NCBI RefSeq assembly: GCF_900113305.1
Contig: NZ_FOOW01000007.1
Coordinates: 87,023-151,022 of the forward strand
From: Prevotella sp. KH2C16
GTDB taxonomy: Bacteria > Bacteroidota > Bacteroidia > Bacteroidales > Bacteroidaceae
Direction of reading: 5' to 3'
Length of the DNA: 64,000 bases
Each line of letters starts with the position of its first letter. The stretch's first letter is position 1. Both the position numbers and the translations under genes were made by a program. Under the pieces are notes generated by a model. The model saw only the letters and a list, made by a program, of their open reading frames with translations. It ran no database searches and was not told the origin of the DNA. Shown here piece after piece: positions 8,805 to 15,941 of this stretch.

Positions 8805-9503
8805 ATGGATGAAACTTTGAAAATCTTGCTTTGCGAGGATGATGAGAACCTCGGAATGCTGCTTCGTGAGTACTTGCAGGCTAAAGGCTATCAGGCAACA
8901 CTCTGCCCTGACGGCGAAGCCGGATACAAGGAGTTCCTGAAAAACAAGTTCGACATCTGCGTGCTTGATGTCATGATGCCCAAGAAGGACGGCTTTACTC
9001 TCGCCCAGGAGATTCGCCAGGCCAATGCAGACATGCCTGTCATCTTCCTCACCGCCAAGACTCTGAAGGATGATATACTGGAAGGGTTCAAGATAGGAGC
9101 CGACGACTACATCACGAAGCCTTTCTCCATGGAGGAGCTTGTATTGCGTATCGAGGCTATCCTGCGTCGTGTTCACGGCAAAAAGAACAAGGAGTCTACG
9201 GTCTACCACATAGGTCGCTTCGTCTTCGACACGCAGAAGCAGTTGCTGACCATCGGCGAGAAGCAGACTAAGTTGACGACCAAGGAGAACGAGCTGCTGG
9301 CCTTGCTCTGCTCTCATGCCAACGAGATTCTGGAGCGCAACTTCGCCCTGCGCACCATCTGGGTGGACGACAACTATTTCAACGCCCGCTCCATGGATGT
9401 GTATATCACCAAGCTGCGCAAGCATTTGAAGGACGACGAGCAGATAGAAATCATCAATATCCACGGCAAGGGATATAAGCTCATCGTGCCGGAAGAGGCC
9501 TGA
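8805..9503 (+). CDS. rprY: OmpR-family response regulator, RprY-like
   Basis: 232 residues. The receiver domain has the acidic pocket E11-D12-D13, phosphoacceptor D55 ('CVLDVMMPKKDG'), T83 and K105 ('DDYITKPFS'). The C-terminal winged-helix DNA-binding domain of the OmpR/PhoB type covers about residues 130-230, with the recognition region 'NARSMDVYITKLRKHL'. It accepts phosphate from the upstream kinase and regulates transcription. The receiver sequence is very close to Bacteroides RprY as I remember it. The gene is followed by a strong terminator, so rprXY is a two-gene operon. Confidence 0.9.
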   Translation: MDETLKILLCEDDENLGMLLREYLQAKGYQATLCPDGEAGYKEFLKNKFDICVLDVMMPKKDGFTLAQEIRQANADMPVIFLTAKTLKDDILEGFKIGADDYITKPFSMEELVLRIEAILRRVHGKKNKESTVYHIGRFVFDTQKQLLTIGEKQTKLTTKENELLALLCSHANEILERNFALRTIWVDDNYFNARSMDVYITKLRKHLKDDEQIEIINIHGKGYKLIVPEEA

Positions 9504-9527
9504 GAGGCCGGCTACGGCCGCAAAAAG

Positions 9528-9566
9528 TAATCGGCTGTCCCGTTATCGGGGCAGCCGATTTTCATT
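9528..9566 (+). terminator. Rho-independent terminator after rprY
   Basis: Stem AATCGGCTGTCCC / GGGGCAGCCGATT with a short loop and TTTCATTT downstream, starting about 25 nt after the stop. Confidence 0.85.
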
Positions 9567-9616
9567 TCATGCCCCGGCAAGAGATTCTGCCGAGGTTTTA
9601 GTGTGTAGCCGGGATA

Positions 9617-9769
9617 TCAGTCTTTCCAGGCGTTGTTTTCTTCTTCCGGCTCGTCGGTGAAGTTCTCCTTGCCTAACTGGCCGCCGCCTTGACTGTTGGA
9701 GATATCCAGCATTAATGTCTCCGTTTCGGAGTCCAAGGTTTTAATCGTTGGTTTGATATATTCTTTCAT
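9617..9769 (-). CDS. 50-residue peptide downstream of a T9SS cargo gene
   Basis: Short open frame of 50 codons (ATG at 9769; an adjacent in-frame ATG at 9772 is equally possible). The product starts 'MKEYIKPTIKTL', has a central 'SQGGGQLG' stretch, and ends in a very acidic segment with 'EEENNAWKD'. It has no signal peptide or membrane helix. It begins 18 nt after the stop of the T9SS cargo gene on the same strand, so they are probably cotranscribed. Short Prevotella/Bacteroides peptides with an 'M-K-x-Y-x-x-P' start, a glycine-rich middle and a Trp near the C-terminus are familiar to me as unnamed small genes; membership of that group is an impression, not a search result. Function unknown; a modified or exported peptide is conceivable. 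Confidence 0.6.
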   Translation of the reverse strand: MKEYIKPTIKTLDSETETLMLDISNSQGGGQLGKENFTDEPEEENNAWKD

Positions 9770-9787
9770 CATAAATGTTGATTATGT

Positions 9788-11686
9788 TTATTTCTTGATA
9801 ACTTTCTTGCCGTTCACGATTACCACGCCTTTATAGTTGTCGTCTACGCGCTGACCTGCGAGGTTATAGACGGCCTCGTTGGCAGTTTTCTCCGTTGCGC
9901 CGATTGTGTTGATGCCCGTTGTCTCACCCGAGAAGAGGAAGGTCTTGGCTCCAGAGGTAGCCTCCTTAGGCGCCTTCAGGTATGCCTTATGTGCCCCATT
10001 GGTGAAGGCGGAGCCGTCTGCATTGCCCCAGTAGAAGCCTACAGACGCTATATCGCCCGCCTTGTTGGTGGCAAGCCAGTAGAAATAGCTGCCGGCGTCA
10101 GCCTCCAGTTGTGTCTCTGTGTCAGTGCCCAGCAGCATGTTGTCAGTGTCAGAGTATCCCTTGTTGGTAGTGCTCAGGAAGTCGTAGTTGCCCGGATTGG
10201 CGTTGATGACGACTGCCATGCCTGCGGAGAGGTTCTTGCCTGCTTCGAAAGACCTGCTGTTCTCGAGCTTCCCGCTCACAACTTTATAGGTAGAAGCGGT
10301 AGCTCCTTCAGGCACCGTAAGGGCCAGATTGCCGTAATACAAAGTGGAATAGCCCGTTGCGCCCACCGTTACGGGTATGGCCACGCAGAACGGCTTGAGC
10401 TCCGGTGTGCCCTTGTAAATATTGTTGAAGCCCGCAATCAGATTATAGGTGTGGCCATCGCCGGCCAGATTCTTGATGGCATCGTTGTTGCCATAGAGCT
10501 GAATCTTGTCGGCACCAGAATTGGCATAATACTTAGCGCTTGTTCCTTCACCCTCTACCGTGATGCTAACATCGTTGAGGCGCACCAAGTCTGCCACCTT
10601 GTTTAAAGCCATCAGTTCGGCAAATGTTGCGAGGTTGGGATCAAGCGTGGTTGAGGTAGCTGGAGTTACGGTGAGCAAATCCAGATTGGTAGCGTCGTTG
10701 TCTTTCACTTCTATGACTCCATAATAATTGTCGTAGTCGCAAATCACGCTACCGTTCAGGGTGCTGTTGAGCGGCAACTCGAGGTTGGTGTTATAGAACA
10801 GAACGGCCTTGTCGCCCTCTCTTACATAGACATTCTTTCCGTCTACATATACCACTTTGGCGTTGGTCAGCTTCAAATTAATGAATGCCTGGTCTTCTGT
10901 CATGCCGTGCAAGTCGGCAATGGTTTTGTCTGTTGGTTGCTGGAGCGTGAATGTCTTTGATACCACAGCACTCTTGTTCTCGCCAACTTTGGCGAAGGCA
11001 ACAACGGTATGTGTGGCGTCGAGCGTCAGTTGTGCAACGCCTGTGCCATCTTCGCCCTTGCCGGTATACTCGCCGGGAGTCTCGCTCAGGTCGTCTGCTG
11101 CCAGATCAATGCCGTAATAGATGGTGGAGTTCGCCGGGCCCGTAATGGTGATTTGCTGGCTGCCCACAAAGTCTTCGTTGCCCGAAATGCTGGGTGCGTC
11201 TACATGGGTTGCATCTTCAGTTCCGAAGGTAACCTCCACCTTCTGGAGTCTCCAATGTCCACTGCCCGAAGGTCTTGAAATGGATACGGAGGAAGCCGAC
11301 CCGCTCCAAGTTGTAATAGCACCGGGAGTAATGTTTCCAATGTTCACGGTAGCTGTATTTGTAGGTGCATTGCTTGCTCCGGAGAAGGTATAGACAATCT
11401 GCGAGATTTTCTCCGTAGAGCCTTCGGCTAATGAAATGACGATGCTGCTGCCGCCGTAGATGCGCACGGCTGTTCCCGTTGTATAGTACTTGGGAGCATT
11501 TACACCGCTTCCCTTGTCAAAAGTTACGGTAACGGCACCTGATGCATCCTGTACGGATGTTACATCCTGAGCATTCGCCCATCCTTGAGCCGTAAGGTCG
11601 ATGGTAACGGTTTTGTCCGCCGCCCACACGCCATGAAACGCTGCGAGGCACAGCATCATGGTTAAAAAGCGTAAATGTTTTAGCAT
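9788..11686 (-). CDS. Secreted protein with type IX secretion C-terminal signal
   Basis: 632 residues. A Sec signal peptide (about 1-22, ending 'FHGVWA') is followed by a Thr/Asn-rich region of repeated beta-sandwich type ('KTVTIDLTAQGW...', 'SGSASSVSISRPSGSGHWRL'). Then come a segment like the chitobiase C-terminal/Fn3-like domains ('GSQQITITGPANSTIYYGID', about 170-250), an OB-fold-like segment (about 255-430, 'ADLHGMTEDQAFINLKL'), and a Prevotella-type T9SS sorting domain at the end ('AVYNLAGQRVDDNYKG', 'VIVNGKKVIKK'). It is predicted to cross the outer membrane by the Por system and to be surface attached or released. No catalytic domain is evident; adhesion or binding is a guess. Confidence 0.82.
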   Translation of the reverse strand: MLKHLRFLTMMLCLAAFHGVWAADKTVTIDLTAQGWANAQDVTSVQDASGAVTVTFDKGSGVNAPKYYTTGTAVRIYGGSSIVISLAEGSTEKISQIVYTFSGASNAPTNTATVNIGNITPGAITTWSGSASSVSISRPSGSGHWRLQKVEVTFGTEDATHVDAPSISGNEDFVGSQQITITGPANSTIYYGIDLAADDLSETPGEYTGKGEDGTGVAQLTLDATHTVVAFAKVGENKSAVVSKTFTLQQPTDKTIADLHGMTEDQAFINLKLTNAKVVYVDGKNVYVREGDKAVLFYNTNLELPLNSTLNGSVICDYDNYYGVIEVKDNDATNLDLLTVTPATSTTLDPNLATFAELMALNKVADLVRLNDVSITVEGEGTSAKYYANSGADKIQLYGNNDAIKNLAGDGHTYNLIAGFNNIYKGTPELKPFCVAIPVTVGATGYSTLYYGNLALTVPEGATASTYKVVSGKLENSRSFEAGKNLSAGMAVVINANPGNYDFLSTTNKGYSDTDNMLLGTDTETQLEADAGSYFYWLATNKAGDIASVGFYWGNADGSAFTNGAHKAYLKAPKEATSGAKTFLFSGETTGINTIGATEKTANEAVYNLAGQRVDDNYKGVVIVNGKKVIKK

Positions 11687-11733
11687 AATGGATATATTTT
11701 AGTTGTTTATAAATTCATAATTTCCATCCACAG

Positions 11734-11741
11734 CAAAGTTA
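11734..11741 (-). promoter_or_regulatory. -7 box TAACTTTG for the T9SS cargo gene
   Basis: TAnnTTTG match 47 nt before the ATG at 11686. Confidence 0.6.
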
Positions 11742-11905
11742 CGATAAAAAAACGAATAAACCATGGAAATCTGGATAAAAAACAGGGGATAGCCCTGTTT
11801 TTAACTTTTTATTTCATAAAAAGCTATGTCCCCGAACGGCGATAGTAGCCGTTTTGGGAGAAGGGGGAGGCCGTGTTTCGTGGAACCGCCTGTAGCCTTT
11901 CGCCG

Positions 11906-11993
11906 GATTACAAGCCGCTTGTAACATGATTACACACGGCTTGTAATATGATTACACACGGCTTGTAACACGATTACACGCTGCCTGTAACAT
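11906..11993. repeat. 22-nt palindromic array, family B, 4 units (B1)
   Basis: Units start at 11906, 11928, 11950 and 11972. The core has the form TTACAmGCsGCkTGTAA (for example TTACAAGCCGCTTGTAA), with inverted arms around a GCsGC centre. The period is exactly 22 nt. The next 22-nt window (11994-12015) keeps GCGGC at the same offset but has different arms. Confidence 0.85.
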
Positions 11994-12100
11994 TTGGGCT
12001 GGCGGCCGTCGGCATAAAATCTTGCGGCTGTCAGCCTCGCTGATGGCTGTCAGCCTTGTGGGTCGGAGTCGTGAACCGGGGCGGGGGAGGGCGCCGGAGG

Positions 12101-12316
12101 CTAATATCCGCCTTGCCCCTTCATGGCCTTGTAAATAAATATTACGCCTGCAAGGATGCTGGCCAGCCCGATGAGGAGCAGGTTGTCCTTGGCGTTTGGA
12201 GTAGATATGAAGAGGGAACCAATGAACGAAATCACGCCCAGAACAAGGGCTGCCTGGCCGATTATCTTGCTGTTCCGGGTCAGGAATGCGCCGGTTTTTT
12301 GTAATAAAGCTTTCAT
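12101..12316 (-). CDS. Small two-helix membrane protein, unknown function
   Basis: 71 residues from the ATG at 12316. A basic N-terminus 'MKALLQKTGAFLTRNSK' is followed by two hydrophobic helices (about 20-37 and 46-62) joined by 'STPNAKDN', ending 'KAMKGQGGY'. It resembles many small inner-membrane proteins annotated only as hypothetical. An ATG 33 nt upstream would extend the frame, but a -7 box TACTTTTG (12325-12332) lies between the two, so the shorter form is preferred. It is divergent from rpsF, sharing a 104-nt intergenic region. Confidence 0.65.
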   Translation of the reverse strand: MKALLQKTGAFLTRNSKIIGQAALVLGVISFIGSLFISTPNAKDNLLLIGLASILAGVIFIYKAMKGQGGY

Positions 12317-12324
12317 ATCGGCAA

Positions 12325-12332
12325 CAAAAGTA
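12325..12332 (-). promoter_or_regulatory. -7 box TACTTTTG for the small membrane protein gene
   Basis: TAnnTTTG match ending 8 nt before the chosen ATG at 12316. It faces away from the rpsF promoter. Confidence 0.55.
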
Positions 12333-12364
12333 CGAAAAAGTTTGGTCATTCCAAAAAAAAACAG

Positions 12365-12372
12365 TACTTTTG
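12365..12372 (+). promoter_or_regulatory. -7 box TACTTTTG for rpsF-rpsR-rplI
   Basis: TAnnTTTG match 48 nt before the rpsF ATG. The leader between contains TTTTGCAAAA and an AT-rich stretch. Confidence 0.65.
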
Positions 12373-12420
12373 CACCGCATTTTGCAAAAAGTAGTTTTAA
12401 ACAATTAATTATTAATTAGA

Positions 12421-12765
12421 ATGAATCAATACGAAACCGTTTTCATTTTGACTCCCGTTTTGTCTGATGAACAGATGAAGGAAACGGTCGCTAAATTCAA
12501 GAAACTGCTCACCGACAACGGTGCAGAAATCCTGAACGAAGAGGCCTGGGGACTGAAGAAGCTGGCTTATGCCATCGAAAAGAAGACATCGGGCTTCTAT
12601 TGCCTGTTCGAGTACAAGGGCGAGCCTACTATCGTAGAAACTCTTGAGACAGGCTTCCGCCGCGACGAGAAGGTAATCCGTTACATGACTGTTAAACTTG
12701 ACAAGTATGCTGCAGCTTATGCTGAGAAGCGTCGTGCCAAGTGGGCTAAAAAACTGGAGGCATAA
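12421..12765 (+). CDS. rpsF: Ribosomal protein bS6
   Basis: 114 residues, standard length. It begins '[21 protein letters not shown]', the canonical bS6 start, and has the conserved '[21 protein letters not shown]' region. It is part of the 30S platform where it binds bS18 and 16S rRNA. In Bacteroidota ribosomes bS6, bS18 and bS21 help sequester the anti-Shine-Dalgarno sequence, which fits the scarcity of SD sites here. First gene of the rpsF-rpsR-rplI operon, 3 nt before rpsR. Confidence 0.98.
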   Translation: MNQYETVFILTPVLSDEQMKETVAKFKKLLTDNGAEILNEEAWGLKKLAYAIEKKTSGFYCLFEYKGEPTIVETLETGFRRDEKVIRYMTVKLDKYAAAYAEKRRAKWAKKLEA

Positions 12766-12768
12766 ATT

Positions 12769-13041
12769 ATGGCAGAGCAGAACAAATCAGAAATCCGTTA
12801 TTTGACAGCTCCTTCGATTGATACGAAGAAGAAAAAGTATTGCCGGTTCAAGAAGAGCGGCATCAAGTATATCGACTATAAGGATCCTGAGTTCCTGAAG
12901 AAATTCCTGAACGAGCAGGGCAAAATCCTTCCGCGCCGCATCACCGGGACATCTTTGAAGTACCAGCGCCGCGTGGCACAGGCTGTAAAGCGTGCCCGTC
13001 AGATAGCACTGCTTCCTTATGTAGCTGACATGTTGAAGTAA
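12769..13041 (+). CDS. rpsR: Ribosomal protein bS18
   Basis: 90 residues. It contains the bS18 signature '[35 protein letters not shown]' in two conserved blocks, from about residue 33 to 68. It binds bS6 on the 30S platform. No single-strand-binding-protein gene sits between rpsF and rpsR, unlike Firmicutes. Next gene after 18 nt. Confidence 0.98.
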   Translation: MAEQNKSEIRYLTAPSIDTKKKKYCRFKKSGIKYIDYKDPEFLKKFLNEQGKILPRRITGTSLKYQRRVAQAVKRARQIALLPYVADMLK

Positions 13042-13059
13042 TAAAGAGGAGGAGACAGA

Positions 13060-13608
13060 ATGGAAATTATACTGAAGGAAGATATTATCGGACTTGGATA
13101 TAAGAACGAAATCGTGAGTGTGAAGAGCGGCTATGGCCGTAACTACCTCATCCCGACGGGCAAGGCTGTCATCGCTTCGCCGTCTGCAAGGAAGGTGCTC
13201 GCGGAGAACCTGAAGCAGCAGGCTGCCAAGATTGCGGCTGCCAAGGCCGAGGCAGAGAAGAAGGCCGAGGCATTGAAGGATGTGGCTCTCGAGATTGCAG
13301 CCAAGGTTGGCGCTACCGGTCAGCTCTACGGCTCGGTGAATACTGCGACCGTAGCCGAGGAACTTGCCAAGAAGGGCATCGAGGTAGACCGCAAGATCAT
13401 CACCATGCACGACGCTAAGCGCATAGGAGACTACGAGGCTGTCGTTCACTTCTACAAGGATGTAGAGGTCAAGATACCTGTAAAGGTGGTTGCGGAGGAT
13501 GCTCCCGTGGCTGCCCCGGCAGTAGAGGCTGCTCCCGCAGAAGCTCCTGTGGAGGCTTCCGTGGCAGAAGAGCCCGTAGCCGAAGATGAGGCTCCTGCAG
13601 CTGAGTAA
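13060..13608 (+). CDS. rplI: Ribosomal protein bL9 with Ala/Glu/Pro-rich C-terminal extension
   Basis: 182 residues against about 150 for typical bL9. The N-terminal rRNA-binding domain is canonical ('MEIILKEDIIGLGYKNEIVSVKSGYGRNYLIP'-type start, seen in 'DIIGLGYKNEIV' and 'GYGRNYLIPTGKA'). The long connecting helix is rich in Ala/Lys/Glu, and the C-terminal domain ends around residue 146. A tail of about 36 residues follows, made almost only of Ala, Glu, Pro and Val and strongly acidic. It is probably disordered; its role is unknown. Last gene of the operon, followed by a terminator. Confidence 0.97.
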   Translation: MEIILKEDIIGLGYKNEIVSVKSGYGRNYLIPTGKAVIASPSARKVLAENLKQQAAKIAAAKAEAEKKAEALKDVALEIAAKVGATGQLYGSVNTATVAEELAKKGIEVDRKIITMHDAKRIGDYEAVVHFYKDVEVKIPVKVVAEDAPVAAPAVEAAPAEAPVEASVAEEPVAEDEAPAAE

Positions 13609-13657
13609 TCAGCATTAAGTGAGAATATATTTTCGCGCTGTAAAGCAAATCTATATT

Positions 13658-13695
13658 AAATCCCGGTTGCCGAGGTGGTAATCGGGATTTTTTTT
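13658..13695 (+). terminator. Rho-independent terminator after rplI
   Basis: Stem AATCCCG / CGGGATT with partly paired interior, followed by a run of eight T. Confidence 0.85.
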
Positions 13696-13697
13696 CG

Positions 13698-13705
13698 TAT
13701 CTTTG
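13698..13705 (+). promoter_or_regulatory. -7 box TATCTTTG for the gene at 13727
   Basis: TAnnTTTG match 21 nt before the ATG. It begins directly after the rplI terminator T-run. Confidence 0.6.
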
Positions 13706-13726
13706 CAATGGATTAAAATCTAATCA

Positions 13727-14932
13727 ATGTTGAACAATATGATGAGTTTTAGAGGTATCCTGCTGTGTCTGTCAGTACTCATGAGCATGCATGTCATCGC
13801 CCAAGTGAATCCTAAGGATGGCTATATCATTACCAATGAAGGCGACACCATAAGGGGAATCGTGGATTATCGATCGGATATCCGAAATGCTGGGATATGC
13901 TCTTTTAAGGCTTCTGGCAGTGAACAATACAAAGATTATCTTCCCGGGGAGATACAGGAATTCCGTCTGAGTGATAATGGAGTGTATTATGTATCACGCT
14001 CCTTTCCCGTGGAGGGAAAAGAAAAGACATTCTTTGCGGAATATCTGATAAAGGGAACCGTGAGTCTCTATCATCATAAAGAAGGATTGAAGGACTATTA
14101 TTATATCGTGGATGCCAACGGGAGAGTGGCTGAAATTAGAGGATTAGAGAGATATTATTTAAATCAAGATGATAAGAAAGCCGTCATTAAGCAGAATATG
14201 GCCTCTATAATTGGCGTGTTCAACAAGACTCCTGAGATTGTTTCTAAACTGAATCATTCTCGTTTTAAGAGTTCGGAGATAAGTAAGATAATAAAAGACT
14301 ATAATTTGAAATACTGCGTTGATGGAGGAGAATGCGTGGTATTTGAATATGACCGGCAAGAAGCAGCCAGCGAAAAAGTGAGGTTCAAGGTGCAGGCAGG
14401 GATTGATTTCTCCAGCCTTACGCTGGGCTCAGACTATGTGGAAGACTTTCGTATGCATAGTGTGATTCCTGTGGTGGGCGCAGGCTTGGAGTTCTGGTTC
14501 TCAAGAACAAGCCATAAACTTTGTGGTGAGGCTTTCCTTAACTTCTCAAGTTTCTCTAAGTCTTTTGCGTATGATGCCGTTAACGAGTATGGAACAGAAC
14601 GGGTGCCTAATGCATCTTTGAGGTTTTCCAACTTGGAAGAACAGGTTGGCATAGCCTATCATCCCTCGCGTGAAGCGAAGCTTTCTCCAGTTGTCAGGTG
14701 CGGCTTGAGCGTCAATGAGCGTTTCTCTTCCAAGCCGGAAAATCTGGATTATTATAGCGTAGGAGCCTCAACAGGCATGGACTTTGATCTCGGATACTAT
14801 GCCGGAGCGGGTTTGGAAATGCCAATAGGCAAGCATTTCATGGAACTTTCCGTCCGCTATACGCTAAAAAAATATTCCCGTGCCCAGATGACCTATAACG
14901 GCTTGGGCATGTATTGTTCGTTTATATTTTAG
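13727..14932 (+). CDS. Outer membrane protein with beta-barrel C-terminus, unknown function
   Basis: 401 residues. A signal peptide (about 1-25, 'GILLCLSVLMSMHVIAQ') is followed by an N-terminal region 'NPKDGYIITNEGDTIRGIVDYRSD' of a kind common in Bacteroidota envelope proteins, up to about residue 200. Alternating hydrophobic/polar strands then run to the end, closing with 'GLGMYCSFIF', an aromatic-terminated barrel strand. Base composition is clearly more AT-rich than the neighbouring ribosomal and fabD genes, which suggests a faster-evolving or acquired gene. It stands alone between two terminator/promoter units. An internal ATG at 13739 is an alternative start. Function not recognised. 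Confidence 0.7.
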   Translation: MLNNMMSFRGILLCLSVLMSMHVIAQVNPKDGYIITNEGDTIRGIVDYRSDIRNAGICSFKASGSEQYKDYLPGEIQEFRLSDNGVYYVSRSFPVEGKEKTFFAEYLIKGTVSLYHHKEGLKDYYYIVDANGRVAEIRGLERYYLNQDDKKAVIKQNMASIIGVFNKTPEIVSKLNHSRFKSSEISKIIKDYNLKYCVDGGECVVFEYDRQEAASEKVRFKVQAGIDFSSLTLGSDYVEDFRMHSVIPVVGAGLEFWFSRTSHKLCGEAFLNFSSFSKSFAYDAVNEYGTERVPNASLRFSNLEEQVGIAYHPSREAKLSPVVRCGLSVNERFSSKPENLDYYSVGASTGMDFDLGYYAGAGLEMPIGKHFMELSVRYTLKKYSRAQMTYNGLGMYCSFIF

Positions 14933-14978
14933 TGGCTGATTAATTCCATAATCATGCTTCTTTTTTAAATAAATTGCT

Positions 14979-14986
14979 TATCTTTG
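14979..14986 (+). promoter_or_regulatory. -7 box TATCTTTG for fabD
   Basis: TAnnTTTG match 27 nt before the fabD ATG. It overlaps the TTG that could otherwise open the frame at 14984. Confidence 0.65.
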
Positions 14987-15013
14987 CATAATAAAACCAA
15001 GAAAGATAAGAAA

Positions 15014-15901
15014 ATGAAAGCATTTGTATTCCCTGGACAGGGTTCGCAGTTCGTAGGCATGGGCAAAGACCTCTACGAGACAAGTCCTTTGGCAAAGGAA
15101 TTATTTGACAAGGCCGACGATATTCTCGGCTTCAAGATTACGGAAATCATGTTTGCCGGCACCGACGATCAGCTCAAGGAGACTAAGGTTACGCAGCCGG
15201 CGGTGTTCCTCCACAGCGTTATCTCCGCGCTCTGCATGGGCGAGGCTTTCAAGCCTTCTATGGTTGCAGGTCATTCGCTGGGCGAGTTTTCCGCCCTCGT
15301 TGCCAGCGGCGCGCTGAGCTTTGAAGACGGTTTGCGGCTCGTCGCCGCCCGTGCCAACGCCATGCAGAAGGCCTGCGAGGCTAACCCCGGGACGATGGCC
15401 GCCATCATCGGCCTGTCTGACGAGAAGGTCGAGGAGATATGCAAAGAGGTGAGTGTAGGGGGCAAAGTTGTCATCCCCGCTAATTATAACTGTCCTGGTC
15501 AGCTTGTTATTTCGGGCGATGTAGAGGCTGTCAACGCCGCTTGCGAGAAGCTGAAGGAGGCTGGCGCGAAGCGTGCGCTGCCCCTGAAGGTGGGCGGAGC
15601 TTTCCATTCCCCGTTGATGCAGCCGGCTCAGGAAGAACTTCAGGAAGCCATTGAGAAGACCAGCTTCAACACTCCGAAGTGCCCGGTATACCAGAATGTG
15701 GATGCCAAGCCCCACACCAATCCGGCAGAAATCAAGCAAAACCTCATTGCCCAGTTGACAAGCAGCGTGCGTTGGACGGCCAGCGTGCAGCATATGATTG
15801 CCGACGGAGCCGACGACTTCACTGAGTGCGGCCCCGGCAAGGCACTGCAGGGCATGATAGGGCGCATCGACAAGAATGTTGCCGCCCATGGTATAGACTA
15901 A
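15014..15901 (+). CDS. fabD: Malonyl-CoA:acyl carrier protein transacylase
   Basis: 295 residues. 'FVFPGQGSQFVGMG' at the N-terminus and the nucleophile S88 in 'AGHSLGEFSALVASGAL' are diagnostic. The His of the 'GGAFHSPLMQPA' block and the Gln of GQGSQ complete the active site. It transfers malonyl groups from CoA to ACP for fatty acid synthesis in the cytoplasm. ATG 15014 was chosen because the longer frame starts with TTG inside the promoter. A GC-rich hairpin with a TTCG loop follows directly. Confidence 0.96.
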   Translation: MKAFVFPGQGSQFVGMGKDLYETSPLAKELFDKADDILGFKITEIMFAGTDDQLKETKVTQPAVFLHSVISALCMGEAFKPSMVAGHSLGEFSALVASGALSFEDGLRLVAARANAMQKACEANPGTMAAIIGLSDEKVEEICKEVSVGGKVVIPANYNCPGQLVISGDVEAVNAACEKLKEAGAKRALPLKVGGAFHSPLMQPAQEELQEAIEKTSFNTPKCPVYQNVDAKPHTNPAEIKQNLIAQLTSSVRWTASVQHMIADGADDFTECGPGKALQGMIGRIDKNVAAHGID

Positions 15902-15907
15902 ACGGAA

Positions 15908-15925
15908 AGAGGGCTTCGGCCCTCT
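15908..15925 (+). terminator. TTCG-loop hairpin after fabD
   Basis: Perfect stem AGAGGGC / GCCCTCT around TTCG, 7 nt after the fabD stop. The T tract is weak (CCTTTGTTG), so it may be a partial terminator with read-through into the GH13 gene. Confidence 0.55.
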
Positions 15926-15941
15926 CCTTTGTTGCTCCTCC

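Larger units (their letters stand above)
11687..12100. other. Intergenic region with promoter and family B array
   Basis: 414 nt with no gene. It holds the promoter of the T9SS cargo gene (11734-11741), an imperfect hairpin around 11831-11857 (CCGAACGGC / GCCGTTTTGG) and the four-unit family B array (11906-11993). The rest, 11994-12100, is GC-rich and contains small inverted pieces (GGCTGTCAGCC-like) but nothing assignable. Confidence 0.6.
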
